This document shows, one piece after another, positions 14,563 through 20,933 of a stretch of DNA of 20,933 nucleotides (within the stretch, counting starts at the first letter, position 1; every line of letters starts with the position of its first letter). This DNA comes from Kiritimatiellales bacterium. Its GTDB lineage: Bacteria > Verrucomicrobiota > Kiritimatiellia > Kiritimatiellales > Pontiellaceae. The DNA lies in NCBI GenBank assembly GCA_015486775.1, contig WFRA01000230.1, positions 1 to 20,933 on the forward strand, in the 5' to 3' direction. A model generated the notes under the pieces. That model did not search any database and was not told where the DNA came from. It worked only from the letters and a program-made list of their open reading frames with translations. Position numbers and translations under genes: made by a program.

Positions 14563-16095
14563 ATGAAAACAGCGGAAAAATTAAACGTATATTATGGGGA
14601 TATCCACAACCATTGCGGCGCGAGCTATGGCCAGGGGCCGCTGGAGGATGCCCTTGCGAATGCAAGGATGCAGCTCGACTTTGTCTCGGTGACCGGACAT
14701 GCGCTCTGGCCGGACATGCCGCGAAAGCAGCACGGCATGGAGCGCCGGATCAAATACCACGAGGACGGGTTTAAAAAACTGGCGAACGGCTGGGACGATT
14801 TTGTGGAAATGTCCGACCAGGCCAACGTCGACGGCGAATTCGTCAGTTTCCTCGGCTACGAAATGCACTCCTGCGCGGATGGCGACCAGACGGTGCTTTA
14901 CCGCGACGGCAAGGGGAAGGTGCTTCAGACCGGGACGGTTGAGGAGCTACGCAATGCCCTAGCTAAGCTCAACGAAGAGGGCATCGCCTGCATGACCTTT
15001 ACCCACCATATTGGCTACAAGCAGGGCTATCGCGGCATCAATTGGAAAACCTTTTCAACCACCGCCAGCCCGGTGGTGGAGTTTTTTTCCATGCATGGGT
15101 GTAGCGAAAGCGACGACGTACCCTATCCCTACCTCCACTCCATGGGGTCGTGCGACCACGACAGTACCTACAGCGCCGGGCTGAAAATGGGCCATGTGGT
15201 TGGAGCCATCGCCTCGACCGACCACCACAGCGCCCACCCCGGCAGCCATGGCCATGGCCGCCTCTCCGTTCATGCCGAAGAGCTGACTCGCGCCTCCATT
15301 TGGGATGCCATCCTCAAGCGGCGCACCGTGGCGCTGACTGGCGACAACATCGCCGTCGATTTTTCGCTGAACGATGCCTTCATGGGCGAGGTCATCGATC
15401 AACCTTCCAAGCATCGGAAGATACAATTCGGAATCAAGGCTGGCGGCGCAATCCGCGCGGTCGAACTCTTGAAGAATGAAAAACCGCTCCGGCAGTTTTT
15501 TGTTCCTCCGGTCACCACCATTCCCGCCGGAACGCAAAACGTCCGCGCAAAGATCGGGCTGGAGATTGGCTGGGGTTCCCGCGGAAAGCCGGTCGACTGG
15601 AGTGTTCTTTTTGGAATCGGGGAAGGCCGTATCCTTTCCGCCGAACCGCGCTTCAAGGGGGCGCAGATCGTCTCGCCGGTGGAAACCGAAAAGCACTACC
15701 ATTTCTCGGAATGGAAGCAGGAGGGCGAACAGGCCATCCGCTTCAAGACCCGCACCCAGGGCAATCCCACGCCGGCAACCGACGCCAACCAAGGGTTCTC
15801 CATCGAGGTCGAAATGCCTGTGGGCGCAACCGTGCAGCTGGAGCTGAATGGAGCCACTTTCAGCCACACCATCGAAGAGCTGGTTGGCGGCGCGCGAAGT
15901 GGCTATGTCAGCGGCTACGGAACTCCCGCCTACCGTTTGAAAGCGGCCCTGCCGGAATCTTACGAATTTCAAATGGAAATAGGGGATACCGACGAAGGCG
16001 AACCGCTGGAGACCGGCTACGATGTCTACCGCCTGCGCGTGGAGCAGCAGAACGGGCAGTGGGCGTGGTCGAGCCCCATCTGGATCAAACAGTAG
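14563..16095 (+). CDS. DUF3604-like / PHP-type metal-dependent hydrolase
   Basis: This 510-residue protein begins with YYGDIHNHCGASYGQG (10-25), followed by EDALANARMQLDFVSVTGHA (28-47). These closely match DUF3604 proteins, a PHP-related family in which D13, H15, H17 and H46 would bind metals. Further likely ligands are Glu100 in LGYEMHS, His148/His149 in FTHHIGY, and Asp220-His221-His222 in STDHHSAHPG. PHP enzymes are phosphoesterases or related hydrolases; for DUF3604 the reaction is not established. About 230 C-terminal residues (290-510) are beta-rich, with a final VYRLRVEQ then WIKQ. There is no signal peptide, so it should be cytoplasmic. GGAG stands about 11 bases before the ATG. Its place between the esterase and the ROK-like gene suggests a step on a phosphorylated or otherwise modified sugar. 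That role is inference; fold assignment is fairly sure. Confidence 0.78.
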   Translation: MKTAEKLNVYYGDIHNHCGASYGQGPLEDALANARMQLDFVSVTGHALWPDMPRKQHGMERRIKYHEDGFKKLANGWDDFVEMSDQANVDGEFVSFLGYEMHSCADGDQTVLYRDGKGKVLQTGTVEELRNALAKLNEEGIACMTFTHHIGYKQGYRGINWKTFSTTASPVVEFFSMHGCSESDDVPYPYLHSMGSCDHDSTYSAGLKMGHVVGAIASTDHHSAHPGSHGHGRLSVHAEELTRASIWDAILKRRTVALTGDNIAVDFSLNDAFMGEVIDQPSKHRKIQFGIKAGGAIRAVELLKNEKPLRQFFVPPVTTIPAGTQNVRAKIGLEIGWGSRGKPVDWSVLFGIGEGRILSAEPRFKGAQIVSPVETEKHYHFSEWKQEGEQAIRFKTRTQGNPTPATDANQGFSIEVEMPVGATVQLELNGATFSHTIEELVGGARSGYVSGYGTPAYRLKAALPESYEFQMEIGDTDEGEPLETGYDVYRLRVEQQNGQWAWSSPIWIKQ

Positions 16096-16106
16096 GAGAC
16101 CAAGAA

Positions 16107-17525
16107 GTGACTAAATCGTTGTTGGAAATTCCCCCGGAAAACAAACCCCCGTACGGCCAAGGCTTCTGCCCGGCGATTCTCGGCAACCGGAACTACCGGA
16201 ACGCCGTGGCGCAAGCGACCGAAACCAGTCGTATGCTCATTGCATTGGAACGGATAGACGGATGTGTGGCACGGGTGGATCTGGAAATATTTACCCCCGG
16301 TTCTGAATACGATGCCAATACGCTACGTTTTGTCGAACGCCAGATCAAGGGACTGATCTGGGCGCACGGAGGTTCTATTCTCTATTTGAGTGGCCCCGAA
16401 ATTCTCTGCATGGCCATCCGGAGTATTTATTCCAAGGGGGGTAGCCGGGCATACGACGCCAACCGCATGGATGTGATCTATGACGACGGATTCGACATCC
16501 GGATTGTGCCGGCCGGTGATGTGCCGGAAGCAAAGGAACAGAGTGTTCCGATCGGCGGCTTTCTCAATGGCTGCCGGATCGGGTTTGACCTCGGTGCCAG
16601 CGACTACAAGCTTTCCGCCGTTATCGATGGCGAGGCCGTCTTTACCACCGAAATCCCGTGGAACCCCAGTGTCCAGATCGATCCCGAATATCATGCCTCG
16701 CGGATTGCCGAAGGGCTGAAGCTTGCGGCCAAGCACCTTCCGCGTGTCGATGCCATCGGCGGAAGCGCCGCCGGGGCCTACATCGACAACCTCGTCAAAT
16801 ACGCTTCGCTTTTCCGCAGCGTTCCGCAGGATCGATTCAACGAAACGGTCCGGCCCATGTTCCGAACCTTGGAAAAGGAGTGGGGCGTCCCGTTCGAAAT
16901 GCTCAACGACGGCGAAGTCACCGCGCTCGCTGGTGCGATGTCGCTGAAGAAAGGTTCCCTGCTCGGCATCGCCATGGGGTCCAGCGAGGCCACCGGCTTT
17001 GTCAACGGCGAATCCCGCTTCACCGGCAACTACAACGAGCTCGCCTACGTTCCCGTCGATTTCAACCCCGCAGCCGCCATCGACCCCGTGGCCGGCGACA
17101 TCGGTTGCGGCGCCCAATATTTTTCGCAGCAGGCCGTCGCAAAACTTGCTCCCGAAGCCGGGTTCAATTTTCCAGAGGAAATGCTCTTTCCCGAGCGGTT
17201 GAAGGCCGTTCAGGCCAAGGCCAACGACGGCGATCTCGCCGCACTCGACATCTTTACCACCATCGGCATCTACCTTGGCTATTCCCTGCCGCACTACAAG
17301 GAACTCTACGACTTCAAGAACGTGTTGATCCTCGGTCGCGTCACCTCCGGGCGGGGCGGCGAAGTGATCCTTGAAAAAACGCAGGAGATTCTCGATGCCG
17401 TATTCCCAGAGTTGGCTGAAGAAATCGAACTCCATGTGCCCGACGAGCAAAGCCGTCGCGTCGGCCAGGCTGTCGCCGCCGCCAGCCTTCCCCGGATTGA
17501 ACCGGTGCGCGGCCCGGGAGAATAG
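16107..17525 (+). CDS. ROK-like ASKHA-fold ATPase/sugar kinase with extra N-terminal domain
   Basis: I place the start at GTG 16107, eight bases after an AGGAG that overlaps the preceding TAG, giving 472 residues. The open frame continues upstream within the previous gene but has no such site. Residues 1 to about 150 form a domain I do not recognise. From residue 157 the ASKHA fold appears: RIGFDLGASDYKLSAVIDG (157-175, phosphate-1 loop), AIGGSAAGAYID (216-227), MLNDGEVTALAGA (265-277, like the ROK 'NDAxxAAL' stretch), LGIAMGSSEATGFVNG (286-301, phosphate-2) and LILGRVTSGRGGEVIL (407-422, adenosine loop). The cysteine-rich zinc motif of classical ROK kinases is absent. It may phosphorylate a sugar released by the operon, or act as a sensor or activase. 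It is the last gene of the operon, followed by 352 bases without a gene. Alternatives include a BadF/BadG-like ATPase. Confidence 0.65.
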   Translation: MTKSLLEIPPENKPPYGQGFCPAILGNRNYRNAVAQATETSRMLIALERIDGCVARVDLEIFTPGSEYDANTLRFVERQIKGLIWAHGGSILYLSGPEILCMAIRSIYSKGGSRAYDANRMDVIYDDGFDIRIVPAGDVPEAKEQSVPIGGFLNGCRIGFDLGASDYKLSAVIDGEAVFTTEIPWNPSVQIDPEYHASRIAEGLKLAAKHLPRVDAIGGSAAGAYIDNLVKYASLFRSVPQDRFNETVRPMFRTLEKEWGVPFEMLNDGEVTALAGAMSLKKGSLLGIAMGSSEATGFVNGESRFTGNYNELAYVPVDFNPAAAIDPVAGDIGCGAQYFSQQAVAKLAPEAGFNFPEEMLFPERLKAVQAKANDGDLAALDIFTTIGIYLGYSLPHYKELYDFKNVLILGRVTSGRGGEVILEKTQEILDAVFPELAEEIELHVPDEQSRRVGQAVAAASLPRIEPVRGPGE

Positions 17526-17583
17526 GGTTGCCGGATACCATCTTCGCCCCACAACGAATTTGGCTTTGTTCATACGTTCCGTG

Positions 17584-17595
17584 CGTTACGTAACA
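17584..17595. promoter_or_regulatory. near-perfect operator palindrome (CGTTACGTAACA)
   Basis: The ten-base core GTTACGTAAC is a perfect palindrome, and 11 of 12 positions match TGTTACGTAACA at 1393 and 17834. It lies just after the operon's last gene, with its centre exactly 250 bp upstream of the perfect copy at 17834-17845. It could be an auxiliary site for looping or the operator of a small transcript starting here. Confidence 0.62.
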
Positions 17596-17701
17596 TTTGG
17601 CCGTTTGTGTCGCGGGAGCGGGAGTCTGGAATTGAAACCCCATCAGGGACTTTTTGGTTGCCCATGGTTTTTAAACCGTATTTTCAAGAGAATCTATTTG
17701 G

Positions 17702-17716
17702 TTCCAATATTTGGAA
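17702..17716. repeat. TTCCAA-N3-TTGGAA inverted repeat, intergenic
   Basis: This perfect six-base-per-arm inverted repeat has the three-base centre tat and lies in the non-coding stretch before the beta-strand-protein genes. It shares its core with two copies inside the gene at 12205-13683. It is not followed by a T-run, so it is not an obvious terminator. Confidence 0.5.
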
Positions 17717-17803
17717 ATGGCCTGTCCGGGGAGTTTTTGGACGGGGTTTTGGAGCTTTGGAAGGCAGCTGGAAACTCGCCCCGGATATTTTTCAAAAAAA
17801 CCC

Positions 17804-17832
17804 TTGCGGAGTGTTAGCGAATGCGCTAGCTT
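17804..17832 (+). promoter_or_regulatory. candidate promoter of the beta-strand-protein genes
   Basis: TTGCGG (17804-17809) and TAGCTT (17827-17832) are 17 bases apart, and the latter ends one base before the perfect operator. Both hexamers match consensus poorly. The support is the parallel with 1360-1389, where a -10-like hexamer also directly precedes the same palindrome. Confidence 0.3.
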
Positions 17833-17833
17833 C

Positions 17834-17845
17834 TGTTACGTAACA
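17834..17845. promoter_or_regulatory. perfect 12-bp CG-centred operator palindrome (TGTTACGTAACA)
   Basis: This is identical to the palindrome at 1393-1404 and lies 33 bases before the start codon of the first beta-strand protein. The position fits an operator overlapping the transcription start or early leader. Sharing this 12-mer with the divergent control region of the LacI-type gene links these surface proteins to the catabolic operon. Confidence 0.7.
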
Positions 17846-17877
17846 AACAAAAGCCGGATAAAAAAGGAGCAGGGAGT

Positions 17878-19416
17878 ATGAAAAAAGTACGGACTACAGT
17901 TATAAAAGCTCGGTTGTGGGTATCGATTCTTGGAGTTGTGGCACTGGCTTCGATGGCAAATGCGGCAGACCGGATCAAAGCAAACAATGCGGACAACCTC
18001 GACCAGACCTCGTCCTGGGTCGGCGGCGCGGTTCCGGGAGCAGGCGATGTCGCTGTCTGGGACGCTACGGTGACGGCAGCCAGCTCGACCGTGTTGGGCT
18101 CCGATTTGTCCTGGCAGGGCATTCGGATTGCCGATCCTGCGGGAAACGTGACGATTGACGGCGGCAATGCGCTCACGCTGGGATCCTCCGGAATAGTTGC
18201 GAGCGATCTTTTAGGCTCAAGAAAGTTTAATTTATTCAACTCGAAGGTGGTTCTCGCCGCCGATCAGGAGTGGAGGTTCAATGGATGGAGGCTTGCTGCT
18301 ATCGGCAACTCAACCACCGACGAGATCGACACCGCCGGTCACATGTTGACGATCAAAGACGGGAACGAGATCGTCAAAAACAAAATAACCGGTACCGGAG
18401 GGTTGACCAAAAGAGGGGCTGGCCAACTTCAACTTTGGGCCACGCAAACCTATACCGGCACCACGGATATCCAAGGGGGTGAGCTCATGGTCGGGAACGG
18501 CTACGGTGGAGGAAGGTTGCATAACGACTCGATCATTACGGGATCGGGTGCCGGTACGCTTACGATCAATAAAAAGAACGGGGTTGGGATGGTGGCGAAC
18601 AATGTCATCACCGGCCCAGTCAATGTGCACATAAAAACCGGCAACATATCATTCGGGGGTATAAGCGACTACTCCGGCGCAACCACGATTGATGCCGGGG
18701 CGTGGCTGACCGTAAACGGTGTCGCTACCAACACCGTCATAACGGTCAATGGTGCAGATGCACGAATAGCCGGCGATGGCTTTGTGGGGGCGATAGGCTT
18801 TGGAGACGATGGCGGCAAGCTGGAACCCGGAAACCTCATAACCGGCGGCTACGCTACTTTTGACACGGGTGATGTGGATATGACCTCTGCCGGGGCGGTG
18901 AGCTTGGAGATTAAGTTGGGCGGGCCAACGGCGGGTTTTGACTATAACCGGCTCAGGGTGGCTGGCACAGTCAATCTCGCCGATGCGGATCTAAATATTT
19001 CACTGGCCGCTGGCTATACGCCCGACGCGACCAATACGTTCATTCTCGTTGACAACGATGAAGCCGACCCCATCGTGGGAACATTCAACGGTCTCCCCGA
19101 AGGGTCTACCGTCACCCTCGGCGGGGTGGACTTCACACTCACCTATGTGGGCGGGGACGGGAACGATGTGATATTGAGCGTGCCGATACCGCCCTCCGTC
19201 GAGATTACATCGTCTGACATCGCGGAAGATGCCGACGATCTGATTATCACCGTTGGTTTCGAGGGTGTCGGCGCGGATACGTTTGCGCTCCAGTTTAAAG
19301 ATAATTTGGTGCTGGGCGAGTGGTCGACGGTTGCAACGAGTCCTGTCAGCCCGGTGATCTACACCAATTCTGGAGCCAGCGCAGCCGGTTTTTACCGGAT
19401 GGCGGTTGAACAGTAG
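17878..19416 (+). CDS. secreted autotransporter-type beta-strand-repeat protein (paralog 1)
   Basis: This 512-residue exported protein has a signal peptide (about 1-30, ending MANAA). Beta-rich, Gly/Thr/Asn-rich sequence follows. GGLTKRGAGQLQL then YTGTTDIQGGELMV (174-205) is a clear autotransporter-associated beta-strand repeat, and a second, weaker unit is YSGATTIDAGAWLTVNG (265-281). These repeats form a parallel beta-helix passenger. The segment LTYVGGDGNDVILSV (421-435) closes the helix as in relatives. No outer-membrane autotransporter barrel is present. A C-terminal domain of about 70 residues (440-512) ends in FYRMAVEQ and replaces the PEP-CTERM tail seen in its downstream paralog. 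AAGGAG precedes the ATG by 8 bases. The gene lies 33 bases behind an operator shared with the catabolic operon, which suggests a surface or extracellular role with the same glycan, perhaps binding. That role is inference. Confidence 0.85.
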   Translation: MKKVRTTVIKARLWVSILGVVALASMANAADRIKANNADNLDQTSSWVGGAVPGAGDVAVWDATVTAASSTVLGSDLSWQGIRIADPAGNVTIDGGNALTLGSSGIVASDLLGSRKFNLFNSKVVLAADQEWRFNGWRLAAIGNSTTDEIDTAGHMLTIKDGNEIVKNKITGTGGLTKRGAGQLQLWATQTYTGTTDIQGGELMVGNGYGGGRLHNDSIITGSGAGTLTINKKNGVGMVANNVITGPVNVHIKTGNISFGGISDYSGATTIDAGAWLTVNGVATNTVITVNGADARIAGDGFVGAIGFGDDGGKLEPGNLITGGYATFDTGDVDMTSAGAVSLEIKLGGPTAGFDYNRLRVAGTVNLADADLNISLAAGYTPDATNTFILVDNDEADPIVGTFNGLPEGSTVTLGGVDFTLTYVGGDGNDVILSVPIPPSVEITSSDIAEDADDLIITVGFEGVGADTFALQFKDNLVLGEWSTVATSPVSPVIYTNSGASAAGFYRMAVEQ

Positions 19417-19477
19417 GTCTGAACAGGATCAACAAGTTGAGGGATAGAGGTTAATCATAACAAAAAAGGAAAATAAA

Positions 19478-20848
19478 ATGAAAAAGAGACTAACAACACT
19501 CAAGCTGGCCGCGTCGATGCTGGCCATTGCATTACTGGTTCCAATGGCGAATGCCACCGATGTAGCCAAGGCCAACAATACAGACAATCTCGACCAAGGC
19601 ACCTCATGGGTTGGAGGCACGGGGCCGGGAACAAGCGATGTCGCCCTCTGGGACGCTACGGTGACAGCGGCCAATTCGACCTTGCTGGGCTCCGATCTGT
19701 CCTGGCAGGGCATTCGGATTGCCGATCCCACAGGAAACGTGACGATCGACGGCGGCAATAGCCTTACGCTGGGTGCTTCCGGCATCAACGCGACAAGCCT
19801 TTCCGGTTCGAAGGAGTTTCACTTGTTCAACTCGAAGGTGATTCTTGGTGCCAGTCAGGAGTGGACTTTCAGTGGATGGAACAATGCCGAGGTTGGCAAC
19901 ACTACCGCTGACGAGATCGACACCGCCGGCAATACACTGACCGTTCGGAACAGCGCCTCGATCTTTAAAAGCAAGATAACCGGAAGCGGAGGCCTGACCA
20001 AAAGAGGGTCCGGGCAGATCCAGCTATTGGGTACAAGCACCTACACCGGAACGACAGATATTCAGGGTGGCACGCTCATGATCGGGAACGGATGGGGTGC
20101 GGGAAGTTTGGCGGATGCCTCGACCATCACAGGATCAGGTTCCGGCACGCTCCAGCTCAATAAAAAGAATGGTAACAGCTATATCATGCGCAATACTATT
20201 GGTGGTGCCATCAAGGTGAACGTACATACCGGCGACATACGGTTGACGGCCACAAGTGGCTATACGGGTGCAACCACGATCGATGCCGGTGCGACACTGA
20301 CGGTCAACGGCACCGTTACCAACACCATCATCACGGTCAATGGAGCAGATGCACTATTGGGCGGCGCAGGTCGGGTCGGCGAGGTTAACTTCGGGGTTAA
20401 TGGCGGCAAGCTCGCCCCCGGAAATACCCTCGACGGTTACGGCACTCTCGATACGGGGGATGTCGATCTTTCCTCCGCAGGCACCGTGACGCTGGAGCTC
20501 ATGCTTGGCGGAACGACGGGAGGCTTGAACTTTGACCGGCTCAGGGTGGCTGGCTCGGTTGATCTTTCCGGCCAGGAGCTGGGGCTTTCGCTGGCTTCCG
20601 GCTACACACCCGATGTGGGCGATGCCTTCGGCATCATCGACAACGATGCCGCAGATGCGGTCTCCGGAACCTTTTCCGGTCTCTCGGAGGGAAGCACCTT
20701 TACGCTGGGCAGCACCGAATTCAGCATCAGCTATGTGGGGGGGGATGGCAACGATGTGGTCGTGACCACCATTCCCGAGCCTGCTATCCTGGGGCTCATT
20801 GCGGCATCGGGGGCAGGGCTGGTTTTCCTGCGTCGCCTGATGATGTAG
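19478..20848 (+). CDS. PEP-CTERM beta-strand-repeat surface protein (paralog 2)
   Basis: This 456-residue paralog of the preceding gene has a signal peptide (about 1-27, ending PMANA). The beta-strand-repeat unit GGLTKRGSGQIQL then YTGTTDIQGGTLMI lies at 171-202, and a second unit, YTGATTIDAGATLTVNG, at 262-278. The helix-closing ISYVGGDGNDVVV is at 417-429. The C-terminus is a PEP-CTERM sorting signal: IPEP (432-435), a hydrophobic stretch ILGLIAASGAGLVF, then LRRLMM. Such tails are processed by exosortase and direct proteins to the cell surface or exopolysaccharide; no exosortase lies in this window. AAGGA stands 7 bases before the ATG. The gap to paralog 1 is 61 bases with no terminator, so co-transcription is likely. 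The nucleotide sequence is nearly identical to paralog 1 in blocks, which points to a recent duplication or gene conversion. Confidence 0.9.
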   Translation: MKKRLTTLKLAASMLAIALLVPMANATDVAKANNTDNLDQGTSWVGGTGPGTSDVALWDATVTAANSTLLGSDLSWQGIRIADPTGNVTIDGGNSLTLGASGINATSLSGSKEFHLFNSKVILGASQEWTFSGWNNAEVGNTTADEIDTAGNTLTVRNSASIFKSKITGSGGLTKRGSGQIQLLGTSTYTGTTDIQGGTLMIGNGWGAGSLADASTITGSGSGTLQLNKKNGNSYIMRNTIGGAIKVNVHTGDIRLTATSGYTGATTIDAGATLTVNGTVTNTIITVNGADALLGGAGRVGEVNFGVNGGKLAPGNTLDGYGTLDTGDVDLSSAGTVTLELMLGGTTGGLNFDRLRVAGSVDLSGQELGLSLASGYTPDVGDAFGIIDNDAADAVSGTFSGLSEGSTFTLGSTEFSISYVGGDGNDVVVTTIPEPAILGLIAASGAGLVFLRRLMM

Positions 20849-20869
20849 CAAGGTTCGACGGGAGGGACG

Positions 20870-20897
20870 AAAGGCGGATCACCGATCCGCCTTTTTT
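20870..20897 (+). terminator. strong Rho-independent terminator
   Basis: An 11-bp perfect stem (arms AAAGGCGGATC at 20870-20880 and GATCCGCCTTT at 20884-20894) has a three-base loop ACC and is followed by further Ts to 20897. It lies 22 bases after the stop of the PEP-CTERM gene and ends that transcript. The A-run at the 5' side gives a short T-run on the other strand, so weak bidirectional action is possible. Confidence 0.92.
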
Positions 20898-20903
20898 CGT
20901 ATT

Positions 20904-20933
20904 CTACAGCCCGGCGGCGCGGCGGGTTTCGGG
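20904..20933 (-). CDS. possible C-terminal end of a convergent gene, truncated by window edge
   Basis: On the minus strand the frame entering from the right edge reads P-E-T-R-R-A-A-G-L and stops at TAG (20906-20904), seven bases beyond the terminator. The GC-rich, charged ending followed at once by a terminator is what the end of a convergent gene looks like. Nine codons are too few to identify it or to be sure that it is coding. Confidence 0.3.
   Translation of the reverse strand, partial: PETRRAAGL

Larger units (their letters stand above)
17526..17877. other. 352-base non-coding control region before the beta-strand-protein genes
   Basis: This gap holds two operator-like palindromes (17584-17595 and 17834-17845), a candidate promoter (17804-17832), a TTCCAA/TTGGAA inverted repeat (17702-17716) and the ribosome-binding site AAGGAG before 17878. 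A 78-codon frame (17607-17843) begins with GTG without a ribosome-binding site and runs into the operator, so I do not call it a gene. No clear intrinsic terminator is seen after the ROK-like gene, so read-through into the next genes is possible. Confidence 0.7.

Noticed and set aside
17636..17660. CCC...GGG followed by a T-run after the ROK-like gene, considered as a terminator
   Set aside because: The stem is only three to four base pairs, too weak to call an intrinsic terminator.
17607..17843. 78-codon plus-strand frame in the gap before the beta-strand-protein genes
   Set aside because: It starts at GTG without a ribosome-binding site, runs through the candidate promoter and into the operator, and shows no recognisable features.
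18397..18720. Repeated Gly/Thr/Asn-rich units considered as a DNA-level tandem repeat or CRISPR
   Set aside because: The similarity is at protein level (beta-strand repeats) with degenerate spacing; there are no identical direct repeats with unique spacers.

Overview
The window is a carbohydrate-catabolism locus from what is most likely a member of the Kiritimatiellota (Pontiella-like), or a closely related PVC-group bacterium. This placement is an inference from the gene mix: a sulfatase, a GPH-type sugar symporter with no SusC/SusD pair, a DUF3604-like hydrolase, autotransporter-type beta-strand-repeat proteins, a PEP-CTERM sorting tail, and C-terminal modules ending in an 'FYR'-like motif. 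No rRNA, tRNA, CRISPR array or insertion sequence was seen.

Layout. At the left edge, on the minus strand, is a LacI-family regulator (1268-264). It is followed 40 bases later by the first 74 codons of a GH78-type alpha-L-rhamnosidase, which runs off the window. A 179-base divergent control region separates these from nine plus-strand genes with gaps of only 11-50 bases (1448-17525), very probably one operon. In order they are: GH2 beta-mannosidase, membrane-anchored GH5-like glycosidase, a 1347-residue secreted protein with a probable alpha/alpha-toroid core (DUF5695-like) and carbohydrate-binding-like modules, sulfatase, GPH-family symporter, ADP-ribosylglycohydrolase-fold protein with an extra beta domain, secreted alpha/beta-hydrolase esterase, DUF3604/PHP-like metallohydrolase, and a ROK-like ASKHA protein with an extra N-terminal domain. 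A 352-base non-coding stretch follows. Then come two tandem paralogous secreted beta-strand-repeat proteins (17878-19416 and 19478-20848), closed by a strong intrinsic terminator. A possible minus-strand gene end lies at the right edge.

How it may work. The secreted or anchored enzymes (GH5-like, DUF5695-like, esterase) would trim and de-esterify a polysaccharide outside the cytoplasm. The symporter would import oligosaccharides. Enzymes without signal peptides (rhamnosidase, beta-mannosidase, sulfatase, ADP-ribosylglycohydrolase-like, DUF3604-like, ROK-like) would finish desulfation, depolymerisation and sugar processing inside. The substrate is not determined by the sequence. The enzyme set is compatible with a sulfated, acylated, rhamnose- and mannose-containing glycan.

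Regulation. A 12-bp palindrome with a central CG (TGTTACGTAACA) occurs twice exactly and twice as near-matches (11/12 and 10/12), only in the two control regions. Each region has a pair: 100 bp centre to centre before the operon and regulator, and 250 bp before the beta-strand-protein genes. The CG-centred symmetry is typical of LacI-family operators. The local LacI-type protein therefore probably controls both the degradation operon and the two surface proteins as one regulon. This is the most testable new observation in the window.
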